Part shown: piece by piece, positions 1 through 40,125 of the stretch | Layout: the number at the start of each line of letters is the position of its first letter | Numbering within the stretch: position 1 is the first letter of the stretch | Origin: Phoebastria nigripes | Lineage: Eukaryota; Chordata; Aves; Procellariiformes; Diomedeidae | Reading direction: 5' to 3' | Assembly: GCA_035582835.1 (NCBI GenBank) | Contig: JAYKAV010003061.1 | Span: forward strand, 186,001 to 250,000 | DNA: 64,000 nt | Program-made: the position numbers and the translations under genes | Notes under the pieces: model-generated | The model's input: the letters and a program-made list of their open reading frames with translations, nothing else | Told to the model about the DNA's origin: nothing | The model's database searches: none

Positions 1-233
1 AGATTTAGATTGGACATAGGAAGAAATTTTTTACGATGAGGATGGTGAGGCACTGGAACACGTTGCCCAGAGAAGTTGTGGATTCCCCATCCCCGGAAAC
101 ATTCAAGGTCAGCTTGGATGGGGCTTTGAGCAACCTGATCTAGTGGAAGGTGTCCCTGCCCATGGCAGGGTGCGGACTTAGATGATCTTTGAAAGGTCCC
201 TTCCGACCCAAACCATTTTGTGATTCTATGATC
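1..233 (+). repeat. CR1 LINE, 3' end (cut by window edge)
   Basis: This matches the CR1 3' end: a block like 'cactggaacacgttgcccag' followed by the terminal stretch 'ggtcccttccgaccca' and 'tgattctatgatct'. It is non-coding and 5'-truncated by the window. Confidence 0.85.
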
Positions 234-3200
234 TGTATCCTTTTCATACCTACATGGGTTTCAGCTGCAAAATGTAGAAGCTGAGATGTGCAACTACCAT
301 GTAAAAAGAGTTTTCCTACCTGTTTGCTTTGAAAAGTGCCCTGTGTCATTCTTCAGAGCTTGCCTAGTAATAAAACAATTCCTCTTGTGCTAAGAAATGA
401 AGTTCAAACATTTTTTTTGTCCCAAGTTACCTGTCAGTGAATGTAATATGGCTATAAAAATGCAGAATTGTTTGTGCAGCACTGAATGTAGTAGTACTAA
501 AGCCTGAGATCTGACTTATTTTGGGATAGTTGTTGAAGTGGAACATTACAGAAGTATGAGTAGGAGCTGGCTGACTAGAAGCAGATTAGAAAATCTCTGT
601 CAGTTACCTGGGAAATCAGCAGAGAACACAGAAGTTGGAGAGAAAGAACCAGAGAGGAGACTAAGGAGGAGACAAAGCAAAATACCTGTAGATCTAAAAA
701 TAGAAGGCTCCTGAGTCTTTTTTTTTTTCTTTTTTTAACATACTGTAGTACTAAGCAATCTCCAAAGCAAAGTATGGGTGAAGACAGCACTTAACTGGGA
801 GGCAGGAGAGGAAAGCGGGACAAAAGTCCTTCTCAAAGGTACTATGAATCTGTAAAGCTTTTATAGTTAGCAGTGACTTCTGAAAACTAATACCATGAAG
901 ATGCTAACAGTGGAATAAGACTTCTAAGAAATTAGACATTGTAGCTAATAGTCCATAATTATTCAAATTTCATAATAATACTGGAAGTCTTATTGTAGCT
1001 TCACCTACTTATTGTAGGTAGGATTTGTTTGTCCTACCTTTTCTTTGTTTTTTTTGTGGCCAACTCTTTGAAAATAATTTCCAACTACCACATTCTCAGG
1101 ATGGGACTGATACCACTTTTTCAGAACTGTGAACCCTGTGACCACACATAGCTGCAGCATCTTATCCTAACAGATAAAACACTACTAGGTGGAACAAAAA
1201 GTAATCTGTCTTGTTAATAGTCTGATTCAAACTAAAACCCCTTTATTTGGCGAGGTGGTATGTTTTTCATTACCTGCTGCCCCACAGGAAATATTTACCA
1301 GAACAAGACCAAGAGTTTTTTCTAATCAAATCAGTGGTGCCTATAACTTTAATATGTGACTTCTTTTCCAACATGTTTGTATTTGTAAGTAATTTTCAAT
1401 TAGGAAATCCAGAATATGTATCTTTTCCCAAAATCTAATCAGTCTGTTTCAAAGTGTCATTAAATTGCTAAATTGTATTTAGAGAGAATAATTCAAAGTT
1501 ATATGGCTTCAGCTGTCTAGATGCCAAAATCCAAAAGATGGACTACCTGCTATCCTATAAATTTGTCTTCTTCTAAGTGTTAATTTGCCCATCTGTCCCT
1601 ATTTGACATAGGGTTTGTTTGGTTTTTTTCTTTCAGGACTGCCAGTAAAAGCTTCCCCCCAAAAAACCACTGTAGAACTAACCTGTGTTGTTTCTTGTGC
1701 TATTGAGTTTGACATAAATGAAAATTAGTTCGTATAAAGCTTGCTGATTAACAGAAGGAATTCTACTAAAATGAAACAGGAGTTGTATTCTACAAGTGCA
1801 TGTTCATGTCCTCATAAAAAGCTCATTCTGTTTTTAAGTGCTAAAGAAATAGACACACATTTCTAATTTGGGCAATGGTGAATACAGTTTTCATTGTTCA
1901 GCCCAACTCCTTTCCCTGTTCACCACTTGGTGTATTAGCTGGTCCAGTATAAATTGCACAGAAATTCTTCCATCAGCTGATTTGTTCTCCACTATGTTGC
2001 TCTTAGTCATAAATTTTTGTATGACTCTTGGAAAAAAAATAAATGGTATTTTCTCATATCTAGTTCCTTTTACATTTGTAATAACTGAATGTTCATACAG
2101 ACAAAGCTTTTTTAATAGCTGTTGCAGCCTGTTTCAGGAGGGATGCTCCCAGTATGCTTTCTTCTGAAAATTCAGCAATTGTCTTGCTATTACTTTCCCA
2201 CAATGAGTCATTTTAGATTGTGAGTGTGTATAACTTGGCAATAGCTAGTTTCGTCATTCTTCTGATTTCCTGTACAAGTCTTCAACAGTATTCTGTATCT
2301 GTCCTAGTTGCTTTGAAGTAAGCTGTAAATTGTATATGTAGCAACATAATAAACCCTTTTTTTAAAACAAAGGTTCATTTAAAAAAAATAAAAAAATCAT
2401 CAGACTCTCATAACCAAAGGTGAGGCGAGAAAGCCAGAATAAACAGAAGGAAGAGAAAAAGGCTCCTATTTACTGAACGTTAGAAAGAGTTTAGACTGCA
2501 TAGGTTCTGTACTACCTTTAAAGTAGGCGGTTAAAGCAATATTACAGATACAAGTTTCCCATACTGAAATTAGGAATACTAATGAATTTTGGGGGAAAAA
2601 ATCTGAAATGAGGGGAACTGAGGTGTCTTTGCCCAAAGAAACAAAAAGCTCCACACAACAGCAGTTAGGGAGACCAAGAGGCTGCTGGAAAGACCAAAGC
2701 ACAGGGTACATGCAGAGTGGAGCTGGAGAAAAAAAATGCTGGGATGGATATGACTAAATACAACTACACAACTTTAAATACGATTTTTGTGACTCAAACT
2801 AACAAAAATAAGTAGGGATAGGGCTTAGGTAGTACAGTACAATTGGAAAATACCTGTTAACTGATCAGGATAATAAAACCAATGACTTTTTTTCCTAGAC
2901 TTCTGCGTGTGTGATTCTAGCTAAGATCTTGCAGTCACAGTTCAGAAGCTCAGGGCTTTGTTCCCATCTAATGCTACTTTTATGAAGATCTTTAGCGTCT
3001 TCCAAAGAGTGAAGCAAACCCCACTGAAAGTGAGACAACAGCATTTCATTTATTAGAATTACTGAAGAGCTGACAAGGATGTTGCCCTCTGGTTCAGATC
3101 TAACAAGGCATTGTGCTTGTGGTTTGCTATACTAAAGGCAGAGTATCCACACAGTGAGCCCCATATCCACAGCAGAAGATAATTACTGTCCATCCAGTTA

Positions 3201-5150
3201 CACTTCAGCATGCAGCTTTTTTAATTTAACTCCTTTAACTGTGTCTAAAACAAGAGTCCTAACCTTTCTTCTGGCAAATCAGGAATGGGAAACAATATAT
3301 AGACTATCTTTTTAAGGTCATATGAAAGTAGAAGTCAATACTCTTCCCTTATACATTAAGAATAAATCACAGGTGTTTGTGTTATGTTTTGGTTTAAGTA
3401 TTCAGAAATGTAAGGAATGTTATGCGTAGTNNATAGCAAAACTTTGGAGATCTTGCATGTAACTTTTACTGTCCTTAGACCACCTGAGACCTTGTCTAAA
3501 TTTAAAATTGCATCACTAACTTCAGGTAAAACATTAAACTGAGTTTAGCCAAACTGCTTCAGAACCTTTTACCGATATTCTTAATTTGGTTCAACTTGAC
3601 CTGAGCCAGTATTTTCATTTTGATGCAAAATATTCTCTGGTCACTGTATGTTCATTTTCAGTTTGTTTGCTTCAAGCCAATTTAGATGACTTTGCGTTGG
3701 TTTAAATCAGCTACCTATGGAAAAAATACCAAATTGAAGATGCCTAGTTGGAGTTGGGACTTAAGCTGAACTTCTGCAGTAAATATCGTAACCATGGGTA
3801 AGGAAAATGGCGTGGCATAAAAATTAAGCTGCTCTCTTTAATAAACATTCTGAATTATATTCTTTAGGATCAGAAATTGATGAAGAAAAGTTGCAAAAAT
3901 GGTTATAGAAAGGGGAAATAAAAGCACAGGTGGGAGGAAGTGAGAAACAACAGAAAACAAAAAGCAAGAGGAAAGAAAGAAGTGTTTAGCAACCTATCAG
4001 CCTAAGGAGGATTAAGAACTCAAAATTCNTTCCTGTATCATTTTCATTTTCCATGCATTGTTTATAAGCTGTGTTCTCAACTATCTGACTGTGAACACAT
4101 GTCCTGTTTTAGGGTGTTTTCCATCTGGATGCTTCCAGTACCGGCAAATGAGCTCCCATATCCCTGTTATCTGTACCAAAATTAAGATGAAGAAACAACC
4201 ATTCTTTGCTAAAATTTCCTCTTTGCTTAATTAAGAACTTCCGATATCTCCCAAGTTATTTTCTATAAATTTTTAGTATCCTTGTCCCTTATAACAAATA
4301 TACATCAGTAAATAACACTAATGATTATTTCTCTAACTTGTAAATTTCTGCTAACCATAACCAGGTAGCAGTTGTGCTACTCCAGTACAAACTCTACTCA
4401 AGTAACCATACAGTCAGCATGAGCCGTACCTATAAACTAAGAACAGCCTGCGATGAGGAACATCTCCTTGCACTTTGATCTGATTGATTTCTGCTTGAAA
4501 TCACTGCTTGATTGCAGTGCAAAACTTTACTTCATTATGTCCCTCACTCTGCCAGTTGATAGGTCAACGTAGCACTGGCATGTGTCAAGTGCTCCGCTGC
4601 AGCAGAATTCAATGCCTCGTAGGGTCGCAACTAATGTGGAAAAGGAACAAGCGTGAGCAAGGGAAGGCTTAGTCGTTAAATACGCCTGAAATTATTTTAA
4701 CCTGCAACAAACCTAAGCTCTAGGACAGGCAAAACCTGGAATCACCTTCAGCCAGTCTTCAGTATTCCTATTTTAAAACCTCTTAGCAGGTTTTAAATTC
4801 CTTTAGTAAAAATTTTGGCGGGCTGCAGCCTACCATGTTGTATTACACTTGATTTAGTATCAGCTGAACCACAAGAGCTCCTGAGAGATTATCCCAACAG
4901 CAGACCAAGCCAGCAAATCAGCCGGTGACTCAGGCCGCTGTGGGAAACGCCCATTCTTATTTAAGGATAAGGAAGTAACGGCACTTGACTCTAGAATTCG
5001 AAGCCACACATACATTTTACACCAAAACCCCAACAGGCGTCTTGAATTTCCTACCTGAGAGACAGGAAAATCACTCATATTTTGGGAGAACGCCTAATCT
5101 GGCGACGCCAGGTTTAATTAGCGATTTTTTGGTCCCAGTTTGAGGAAAAT
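234..5150. other. Non-coding upstream region
   Basis: This is AT-rich sequence with only short, unrelated open frames. An AATAAA at 2348-2353 and A-rich DNA after it could mark the 3' end of an upstream plus-strand gene; GKAP1 is expected here from vertebrate synteny. I found no GKAP1 coding exon, so this is only a possibility. Confidence 0.5.
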
Positions 5151-5171
5151 CGAATTCCCAGCATTCCCACC

Positions 5172-5183
5172 TGCGCATGCGCG
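5172..5183 (+). promoter_or_regulatory. NRF1-type palindromic site
   Basis: TGCGCATGCGCG fits the NRF1 consensus YGCGCAYGCGCR exactly. It lies about 270 bases upstream of the UBQLN1 start codon. A second, one-mismatch copy lies about 50 bases further on. Occupancy is inferred. Confidence 0.6.
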
Positions 5184-5453
5184 GGCCCTGCACCACCCCC
5201 TCGCTCCTCCGGGGCGCGGGCGGCGCATGCGCGCTGGAGGAGCGAGGCGGGCGAGCCCACGCCCGGGCAGACAGCTCCCCTTTCTAGTAACTTCCCCGAT
5301 GCAGGACGTCATCAGCGTGCGCCGCGCCCGAGCCGGGCTGTTTCCGCCCGCCGCTGCGGGAGCGGNTGTCGCGGGCGCTGCGCGGCGTGGAGGGTCCGCC
5401 TGGAGCCGCGCGCCCGCAGCCGGCCAGGCCTTCCCCCCCTCGCCTCCCCCGCC

Positions 5454-32534
<27,081 letters not shown>

Positions 32535-33565
32535 CAGTGTTTCTTTAACTTGAAAAAATGTAATTTATTTTTGATAACAGCTCTTAAATCTTTAAAATAT
32601 TTGCTTTATTTCATTCTGACTCTTGGGATTGTCTTGTTATAACTAAAATCGATCTGATGCATTTTAGGGTGGAGTGCAGTAGTTTTCTTCAAACAGTGGG
32701 AATCAATGCATTTTCACTCTGTTGCATGCATCACACTTCTTTTGTTCTGCATTATTTGTGATTTTTTTTGAAACAATATCAGCTTTCACAGTTGGGTGAA
32801 CAAGTTTTGTCTGACCTACAACTGTTCAATTTATTTACTACTTAAACATTAGCCTTCAGTAGTAATTTATGTAGAATACAAATTAAAAAGGAAACAAATT
32901 NATTGAAGCTACAATTTGTGGGTACCAATACTGCTTCTTGTGATTTTGGCATGTTTTTTTTTTGCTAGCAAAATGCTGTAAGATTTATACCACTTGAGTA
33001 ATCTACCATTTTTTTGCTTTAATTTGTATAAAGTATAAACACAATATATACAATTGAGACAGCTCATTTCTAGAAATTTACACATTGCAATAGAATGAGA
33101 TTACAAGTAACACAAAAAAAGCCAGGGGGAAAAAAAAGTCATAAGACATGTTTTTGGTGTAGAATCTTCCAGCATCTTTGGTAACCATCTCAGCAAAAAT
33201 GCTTAAGCAAGTTCAGTTAAAATATACTAGAATTACTGTTCTGGTTATCTCTTTACATCTAACTGTACAGAAACTTGTAACATTGTCTCAATATTCACAA
33301 AGATTAACTGTAAATTACCTTTACCATTGTGCAAATTAAAGGGGCGCTGTCTTGTGCTCTACAACTGCTTCTAAGGCTTTTTGGCTTGTTCCATGGAGAT
33401 TCTAACATGTATTCTGATTTGTAATTGGAAACATTACTTTCATTCATGGTCATGTGATATCTAATTACTTTTAACCACCATGTAAAAAATACTGTATATC
33501 TTTTGAGTTTTTATTGGTAGTTAATTCTCTTGTGCACAGGTAATAAACGAATTAAAAAATCTTTA
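32535..33565 (+). other. UBQLN1: UBQLN1 3' UTR
   Basis: This AT-rich stretch runs from the stop codon to an AATAAA at 33542-33547, followed by a GT-rich downstream element (tgtgtttg). The cleavage site should be near 33560-33570. A second AATAAA at 33779-33784 could give a slightly longer transcript. Confidence 0.7.
33542..33547 (+). terminator. UBQLN1: Poly(A) signal of UBQLN1
   Basis: A canonical AATAAA lies about 1.0 kb after the stop codon. A TG-rich stretch 25-45 bases downstream fits a cleavage-stimulation element. Confidence 0.7.
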
Positions 33566-33569
33566 AGCA

Positions 33570-36500
33570 TCTTGTCTCAGTGTGTTTGCAGTTGATGATC
33601 ACCTAGAATTCAAGATGACTGACCAGCTTAAGAGTTGGCATTTGAGTGTAAGTTGTGGGAATACTCGCCAGCTCTGGGCTAAGATTAGTAAACAACTCTT
33701 GGAGTGTGAGGTGGAGGGAAGAGAGTAAGAAGCATATGATGTTGAAGACTACGAGCTTAGATGAAGTGGGGGTAGCAGAATAAAAGACGCTACTGTGTGT
33801 GTTACTGAATAGCATCTCCTTTTTATTGGTCTTCCGCGTCAGTATAGTTGTGAACGTGCTCACTGAATTCCTGTATTGCTTTTAAACACTTGGTTGGAAC
33901 AGTCTTTTTCTTCTGATGGTACAAGTATAAATTTAGTCTGCTCTAAAAATCATTGCTTGCAAATGATGTAAAATTACCTTTTTTAAAGTTGTTAATCAGT
34001 TTGATGAAGCAAAATTATAATGCGATATAAAGGAAGAAGTTGAGCACACTTCAGCATATAGTGAAATTTTAAAAACTTTTGGCCAAGTCACGTATGCAGT
34101 TCTGTTGGCAGTAACTGCATTGTATTCTTACCACAGAAAAGAAGTTTCATTCACTGTCTAGCAATCTTGTCTCTTACTTTGCCAGTAAGTAAATCGACCA
34201 AATACTGCTGATGCATGGTACTGGGAAAAGTTCAAGAAAATCTCTTGGTTGGCCTTTGGATCAAAAGCTCATAGATGCAGCAGCACGGAGTGTTAAATAA
34301 ACAGAAATCAATTAAAATAGAATCTATTGGTAAGATGAATTTAATAGAATCAAAACCTTTTAAAATACCTACAGTTTGGATACAAAATTATTATTACTTT
34401 TATTTCCTAGCCAGCGATCAGGCCCATCATCACACCTTCACAGTGACTTCTATTGGGTGGGTAGCTTTCATTGCACTGAGTATGAGGCTGTGATAGGGAA
34501 GTGATAGGTAGCAAGTAGTTTCTGTAGAATAATCACTATCTTTTTACAGTTACTTTCACAATTACTATTTATTAGATCTGCAAAGTAACTAATTTGACTA
34601 CTCTATAGTGTGCCTTACTGGGACCTTGCTTTAAAAAAAGTAAGACCCCTCATCATTCACAAGGCAGGTCCTTCTAAGAATACAACCCGTAACATCCAAA
34701 AAGGCTACTGTCAAATGAAAGGGCGAGGGCAAGGTGGGGAAGGGAATAATTCTTACCAAGCTTTACTAAGACAGTAAAACAATGAATCTAACAAGCATGA
34801 AGACCTATCTTGAGACAACATTCGGTTCACCTATTAAGTATTTCAGTTGCACATTACAAACTAAGAGACACTATATTTGAAGTCAAATTTTATTGCAGTT
34901 CAACAAGAGGATGAAGTTTGACCTAAATTTTACAATGAGCCCTAGAGCTAAGTTTCCTTCTTGAAGTACAATTGGTGTTTATCAGTAACTATTGTCAACC
35001 AGTAACAACAGTTACTAACTTTCTTCTAAGTAGTGGTAAAACACTGAGCCATCTTTTGCATAGGAGGAATTCTAGTTTTGTCAGAAAACACAGTAAGTAG
35101 AACAAGGTTTATAGGTAGGGTAGACTTTTTATTACATCTTTAACAATAAAAGAAAGAATACGCTTGTTGGTTTAATAGCATGTTACAATGTTCCTGTTTG
35201 CGCCCCCCGCCCCCATACTTGTTGCCCCTTTTCCTGTCCCTCTTTAAAATTCTTTCTTCAGAAGTATCATCTACCTCTTCTTCCAGAAGCAATCTTACAG
35301 TTAACTCTGAGCACTTTGATAACTTGTATTTGAAAACTGCTTGCATCTTGGACCAGAAGAAGGGCATGTGTGGCTGAAGCTTGTCCCTTTATTTTCCTCC
35401 TTTCTTCTTTTCCCCTACATTGGACCAAATGATCTGATAACGATTGTCTACAAAACTGCCTTGCCTGATCATCAAACTACTGCTAGAGAAAGTAACTGCT
35501 GCTGCAAAAAGAAAAAAGCTGGAAGTCATGGTAGTGTGAACTGACAGATGCCATTTAGAAGATTTAAAATGCATACATTCAAATCAAACACTGCTACAGT
35601 ACTATTGGGAACGTGACAGCAAGACAGCTAGTTTTGTAAAGGATGTGGTCTGTCTAATTCCCTTCTTGGTTTGGTGTCTGCATAATAAATTAATCGCCTC
35701 AATTTAGAGCTGAGTTGGCAGGCAGCTGGGTGGGTTCCTTTGCCTGTATAGATAATCTGTGCAGCTTAAGAAGACCCTACCCTTCCTGTGTTTAATGTAT
35801 GAATGGATACTGCTATTGGGACCTAATATTTCATTTTTATTTCCTCGTTACAGCACTGCAAAATGCTTATGTTGTAGTAGGTACAGTATTTACACAGCAT
35901 GTTACAAACTGTGCTTAGCACGCATTCTTGAGGAGGTATAGTGCATGTACCTTCCATAGATAGCTTATGCTCGTGGCAGAGACAGGAAAAGCAATTTCTA
36001 ACTCCAGATGTTTCCTCCTTAGTTTTTGCTGCCTTTGCTAAATTATTTCAAAATATGGACAGAAAACTTGCTTCCAAATAACCTGAGCTAAATATAAATA
36101 ACCTGCCCAACTAACGTGAATTGCAACTAACCAGAATACAACACCCCTAATGCAGTGTTAAGTTCATTTAAAAAAAAAAAAAAAAAAGTAAGTAAATGAA
36201 ATGTTGTAGGATTGTGTTTGGGCAGGTAAATGAAACTTATGTACAGGGATTGTTCTGCGATCTTTTCCTTCCACTGTACACATGCACAGCATCCTTAAAA
36301 TCAGAGAGCAGTTTTATGTGGTTAGCATTTGGATGACTGACCTCTTAATCTTTTTAATTTGTGATGCACAGGATATAAGTGAACAGAAGTAATGCTTTAT
36401 TGTCTTTCAGAATAGCAGGTAACAGACTACGTAACTACTTACGTTGACAACAACCTTTTCTATACAGTATCTGGAACTGTCTGAAATTGTGGAGCTGGCG

Positions 36501-39100
36501 TCCACAGATAGACCTGCGAAATGCAAGTTCAGTATTCTTTTTAAGCAATTTATGCATTCCTGCAGCCGCGTGTGAACAGGCCNGCAGAAACCAAGCAGGC
36601 TTTTCCCTGTAGAGGGGAAAAAGCCAGCCACTCCTGCAAGCCCCTGTGGATTTAGCACTGTAAAGTTCAGAGATGTGGCACTGTGGCAGAAGTTTAAGAA
36701 ATGGTAAATTGCAACAGTTCTGTCCAGCTACGTACACAAGCCTGGTTCTGTGTTGGGGAGAATAAATCAAACATCAGATGGAGCTAACGAAAAGTTTCCC
36801 AGGAGTCTTGCAGCCTTCCTTTTCTAAATAAAAAGCAAGCAGGAAGAGTTTAGAGAAAGAAGTTGTGTTCCTGAACATTTCACCTGCACTTCCCAGTGAA
36901 AGTAATGGCTTCTTGGTTTCTACTTGTTTGTTGAGGGATGCAGGTTCTGCAATTTTTTTGGCTGTATTTGTCCCCCTCTGAGATGGAGCAAGGTAGAGGC
37001 AAACTCCCTCCTCTTCTGAGATTCTGAGAGAGAAATGCAGATGCTTGGCATTATCTTCAGATCAGCATTCTGAAANAAAATGGTGTATGTTTAATATCTT
37101 ACTGTGTTCATCCACATACTGCCAGCTGCCCTTTTTTGGAAACAGGAGGTTCTCATGAACACTAGGCCTGCAAAATATGAGTAGCTTTAGGTGCCAATAA
37201 TTTCTAGTTAATGTGGAGCCTACAATAGTGAAGGTACAGTGGTGTCTTCTTTTAATGAAAGGATGTAAGTGGGAATTACAACCTTCAAGCACAGCTAATT
37301 AGGACGTAACAGACTAAAGTACTGAACTCCAGTAGTGAAAACTGCATCTGTCATTCACAAGATCAATGGCATGTTAATGTAAATGGTTGCTTTGTTGTCC
37401 TTTCAGCATCATTTGAACTGTGGAAATACTTTGTTTTGCTTTAAGTAAAAGCAAAAGGCAAATATTTTAAAAGGTTAAGGAAGGAAATATTCCTGTCATT
37501 GGAGCAAATAGTGAGAAATACCCAGACCTAATTTGAAGAAGCATGAACTGCCTGTAAGTAAGAACATACTATTTTGTTTAGAAAAGAATTCCAAATCCCA
37601 AGGTCCTTACATAGACTTCTCTAAGAGAGAATGTGTTTTAAGTGTTGAGTACAATTTTCTATTTGTGCCAGCCACTCTGTAAGCATATTATAAATGCTGA
37701 TAAGCAGATCTGAAAATGGGAGTCTAGTCTTTTTGGCACTCACACTTGAAAATGTTGCCCAATATTTTTTTTTTTATTTGAAGGTCTGATCATCTGTTTT
37801 TGACAGGATGCAGCTGCTTTCCCATCACTGAACAGCGACCTGATCTAGTTCTGTCGTGTCTGAAAAAAGCAAGCGTAAATCTGAACCTAATAATGGGTAT
37901 ATTAGAAAAGCTCTTTCTTTGTAAAATGGTGTATTGGGAAAATATGAAGACTTCATTAAAAGCAGAGGTACCACAAGAGGGTGCCATTTCTTTGATTTTC
38001 ATAGCTATTGAACTTACTTTTACAGTTCTGACGAGTCACTTGGTCTGAAGAGGTGCCTAGTCTCTGAAATTTGAGGGTGTGAAGAATCAGCCAGACATGC
38101 CTGTCTCTTGCACTTAACTTTGCGTCTGAGTCTTCAGCTTGCACTTTGGCTCTCAGAATAAACAGGCTCTGAATTGAGAGCAAGTGTTTTTTCTAGTGCA
38201 GCCGTAGTGTACAGCAGCAGGCTAAAACTGGTAACTGCCTGGTGGTGTCCCTCCAGGTCAAGAACAAACAGGAAAAGACCACTTCTGGGTGGGTGTGTTA
38301 AAATCAACAATCCCAAATCTGTATCTAAAAATGGCTGCTTTCAGTCAGATAATGCCCATTTATTGCACTGGTCTAAGCACCATAGTTTGTCTAGTAAACC
38401 ACAAAGCCCTTACTACTCATACAAAATGAGAACTAAGATAAACGTTTTTTGACTAGTTACCCAGGTAAAAATTACACCAAAGATGCTTTGGAACATGAGT
38501 TTTGCTTCTAACGGAGTTCATCCATCATCCTAGAAATAAAAAAATTGCATGACACACTAAAAATAATCCATGTGCAATGGCACATGGGGATGACTACATT
38601 CAGATGTGATTCAAATCTGTTTCAGAAACTTATCTGCCGTTTTCATTAAGTTAAGCTAAAAAGGCACCTCTTGTGTAACAAGGCTTAAAGAACTTTTTAA
38701 AAAACACTATGGCAATAAAAAAGGATTTTAACATTAAATTCTGTGAGTTAGGTAACTGATTGGATATTTGGAATTTTCTGATCACAAAAAAAGATGTGAA
38801 AAATCTGTATTAGAATAGTTTGATCTTAAGCTTTAAAGCAGTTGTATGAACACCTATCCATAAGCATATATTGGACTGGACATTGGCTGCAGTGGAAGAC
38901 TAAAGCACACCAGAAATGGGAAGTGAAAGAGAAGGTCCAACTCTGAAAAAGTAAGTTAGTTTTTCTAAAAGAAGGAAACATTTATCAATCTTGTATTCAG
39001 TATCTTAGAACACTGGTTGACTCACTCTCCACTGCACTTCAGTGGGTACACTTTGTACATGAAAGATGCGAGTCCAGAGCCAATATGATGCCACTTATGC
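33570..39100. other. Intergenic region between UBQLN1 and IDNK 3' ends
   Basis: This is AT-rich convergent intergenic sequence with short open frames only. An A17 tract lies at about 36171-36187. No exon, RNA gene or mobile element was recognised. Confidence 0.65.
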
Positions 39101-39106
39101 TTTATT
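39101..39106 (-). terminator. IDNK: Candidate poly(A) signal of IDNK
   Basis: TTTATT on the plus strand reads AATAAA on the IDNK strand, about 660 bases after its stop codon. ATTAAA variants closer to the stop (near 39651 and 39695) are alternatives. This is a motif-only call. Confidence 0.35.
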
Positions 39107-39764
39107 TCTAAAGCTTTCCATACAATTATATTTTTTATATTGTCTCACCACCACTACCTTTTTTCTCACATTTTTCAGTTTGGTGTTCAATGCATACAAT
39201 AAGAGTTCACGAAAGCTCTCATGAAGTCACCAGTGCCCTGGAAGGTTAGCAAAGACACAAATACAGAAGCTACAACATGTTGAAAATCTGGCAGTGAGAC
39301 AGTGGTAGTGTCAGGCATGGAACTTCATCATGCATGTTCCTGCCTCTTACAGTTCTAGAAAGATAAATATATTGTTTCCAACAAAGCTGTAAATTATTTC
39401 ATCACCTAATAGCAGATGTGCCCATCTCCATGTTTGATAGAGTGAAAATTAAAATGAAGAAATTAAATTATTGTGTGTGACCCTTGGCGGGGGTTTCAAA
39501 AGCAGGCTCTTCCTAAAATGGGGGTTTTAATTTCATACGGTGATGGGTTTAAAAAGTTGACAGTTTTTGAAAATTTCATCTTACATGTCTTTTACAGAGC
39601 CATGATAAAAATACCAACAGTAGTAAACCAGCTCTTAACATTGCAATCCATTTAATTATTGGGAAAAGTAAGTTGTTTTGTTTTAATAATCAATTTAATA
39701 ATTAAAATACTGTTTCATACCCTTGATATCCTTAAGGGAATTTCTGTATGTGTAATTCAGAAAC

Positions 39765-40125
39765 TTATTCCAGAAAAGCTTCACCCTGAAAAATGGCACG
39801 CTCAATCTCCAGCACTATTTTAGGGAGAGATTTTTCTAGACTGACAGTAATAAAGTGTTCTGGCGCGCTAGGAGGCTCCAGAGTATCAAACTGAGACTTG
39901 AGAAGTTCAGGTGGCATAAAATGTCCTCTCCTCTTCGCCAGGCGGCCAGCAATGATGTCTATAGGCCCATCCAAATGAACAAAGAGGATCTTCAGTGCTG
40001 TGTTTTCTCCTGGTTGCTCTGGCTGGTTGCTTTCAATTGCAGATGCTCCACAAACTAATACACGCCTATACATCTTCTTCAGTGCAGAACAGGCCAGAAT
40101 TGCATCTTGTCTAGATGAGTCTTCT
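39765..40125 (-). CDS. IDNK: IDNK coding exon 5 and stop
   Basis: This is the largest IDNK exon, with 120 residues from the completed Arg codon to a TAA stop. It contains [13 protein letters not shown], the [12 protein letters not shown] motif and FDTLEPP. The acceptor is ttgatag. Confidence 0.95.

Noticed and set aside
36171..36187. A17 tract as a possible retrocopy tail
   Set aside because: No gene-like sequence precedes it and no flanking duplication was seen.
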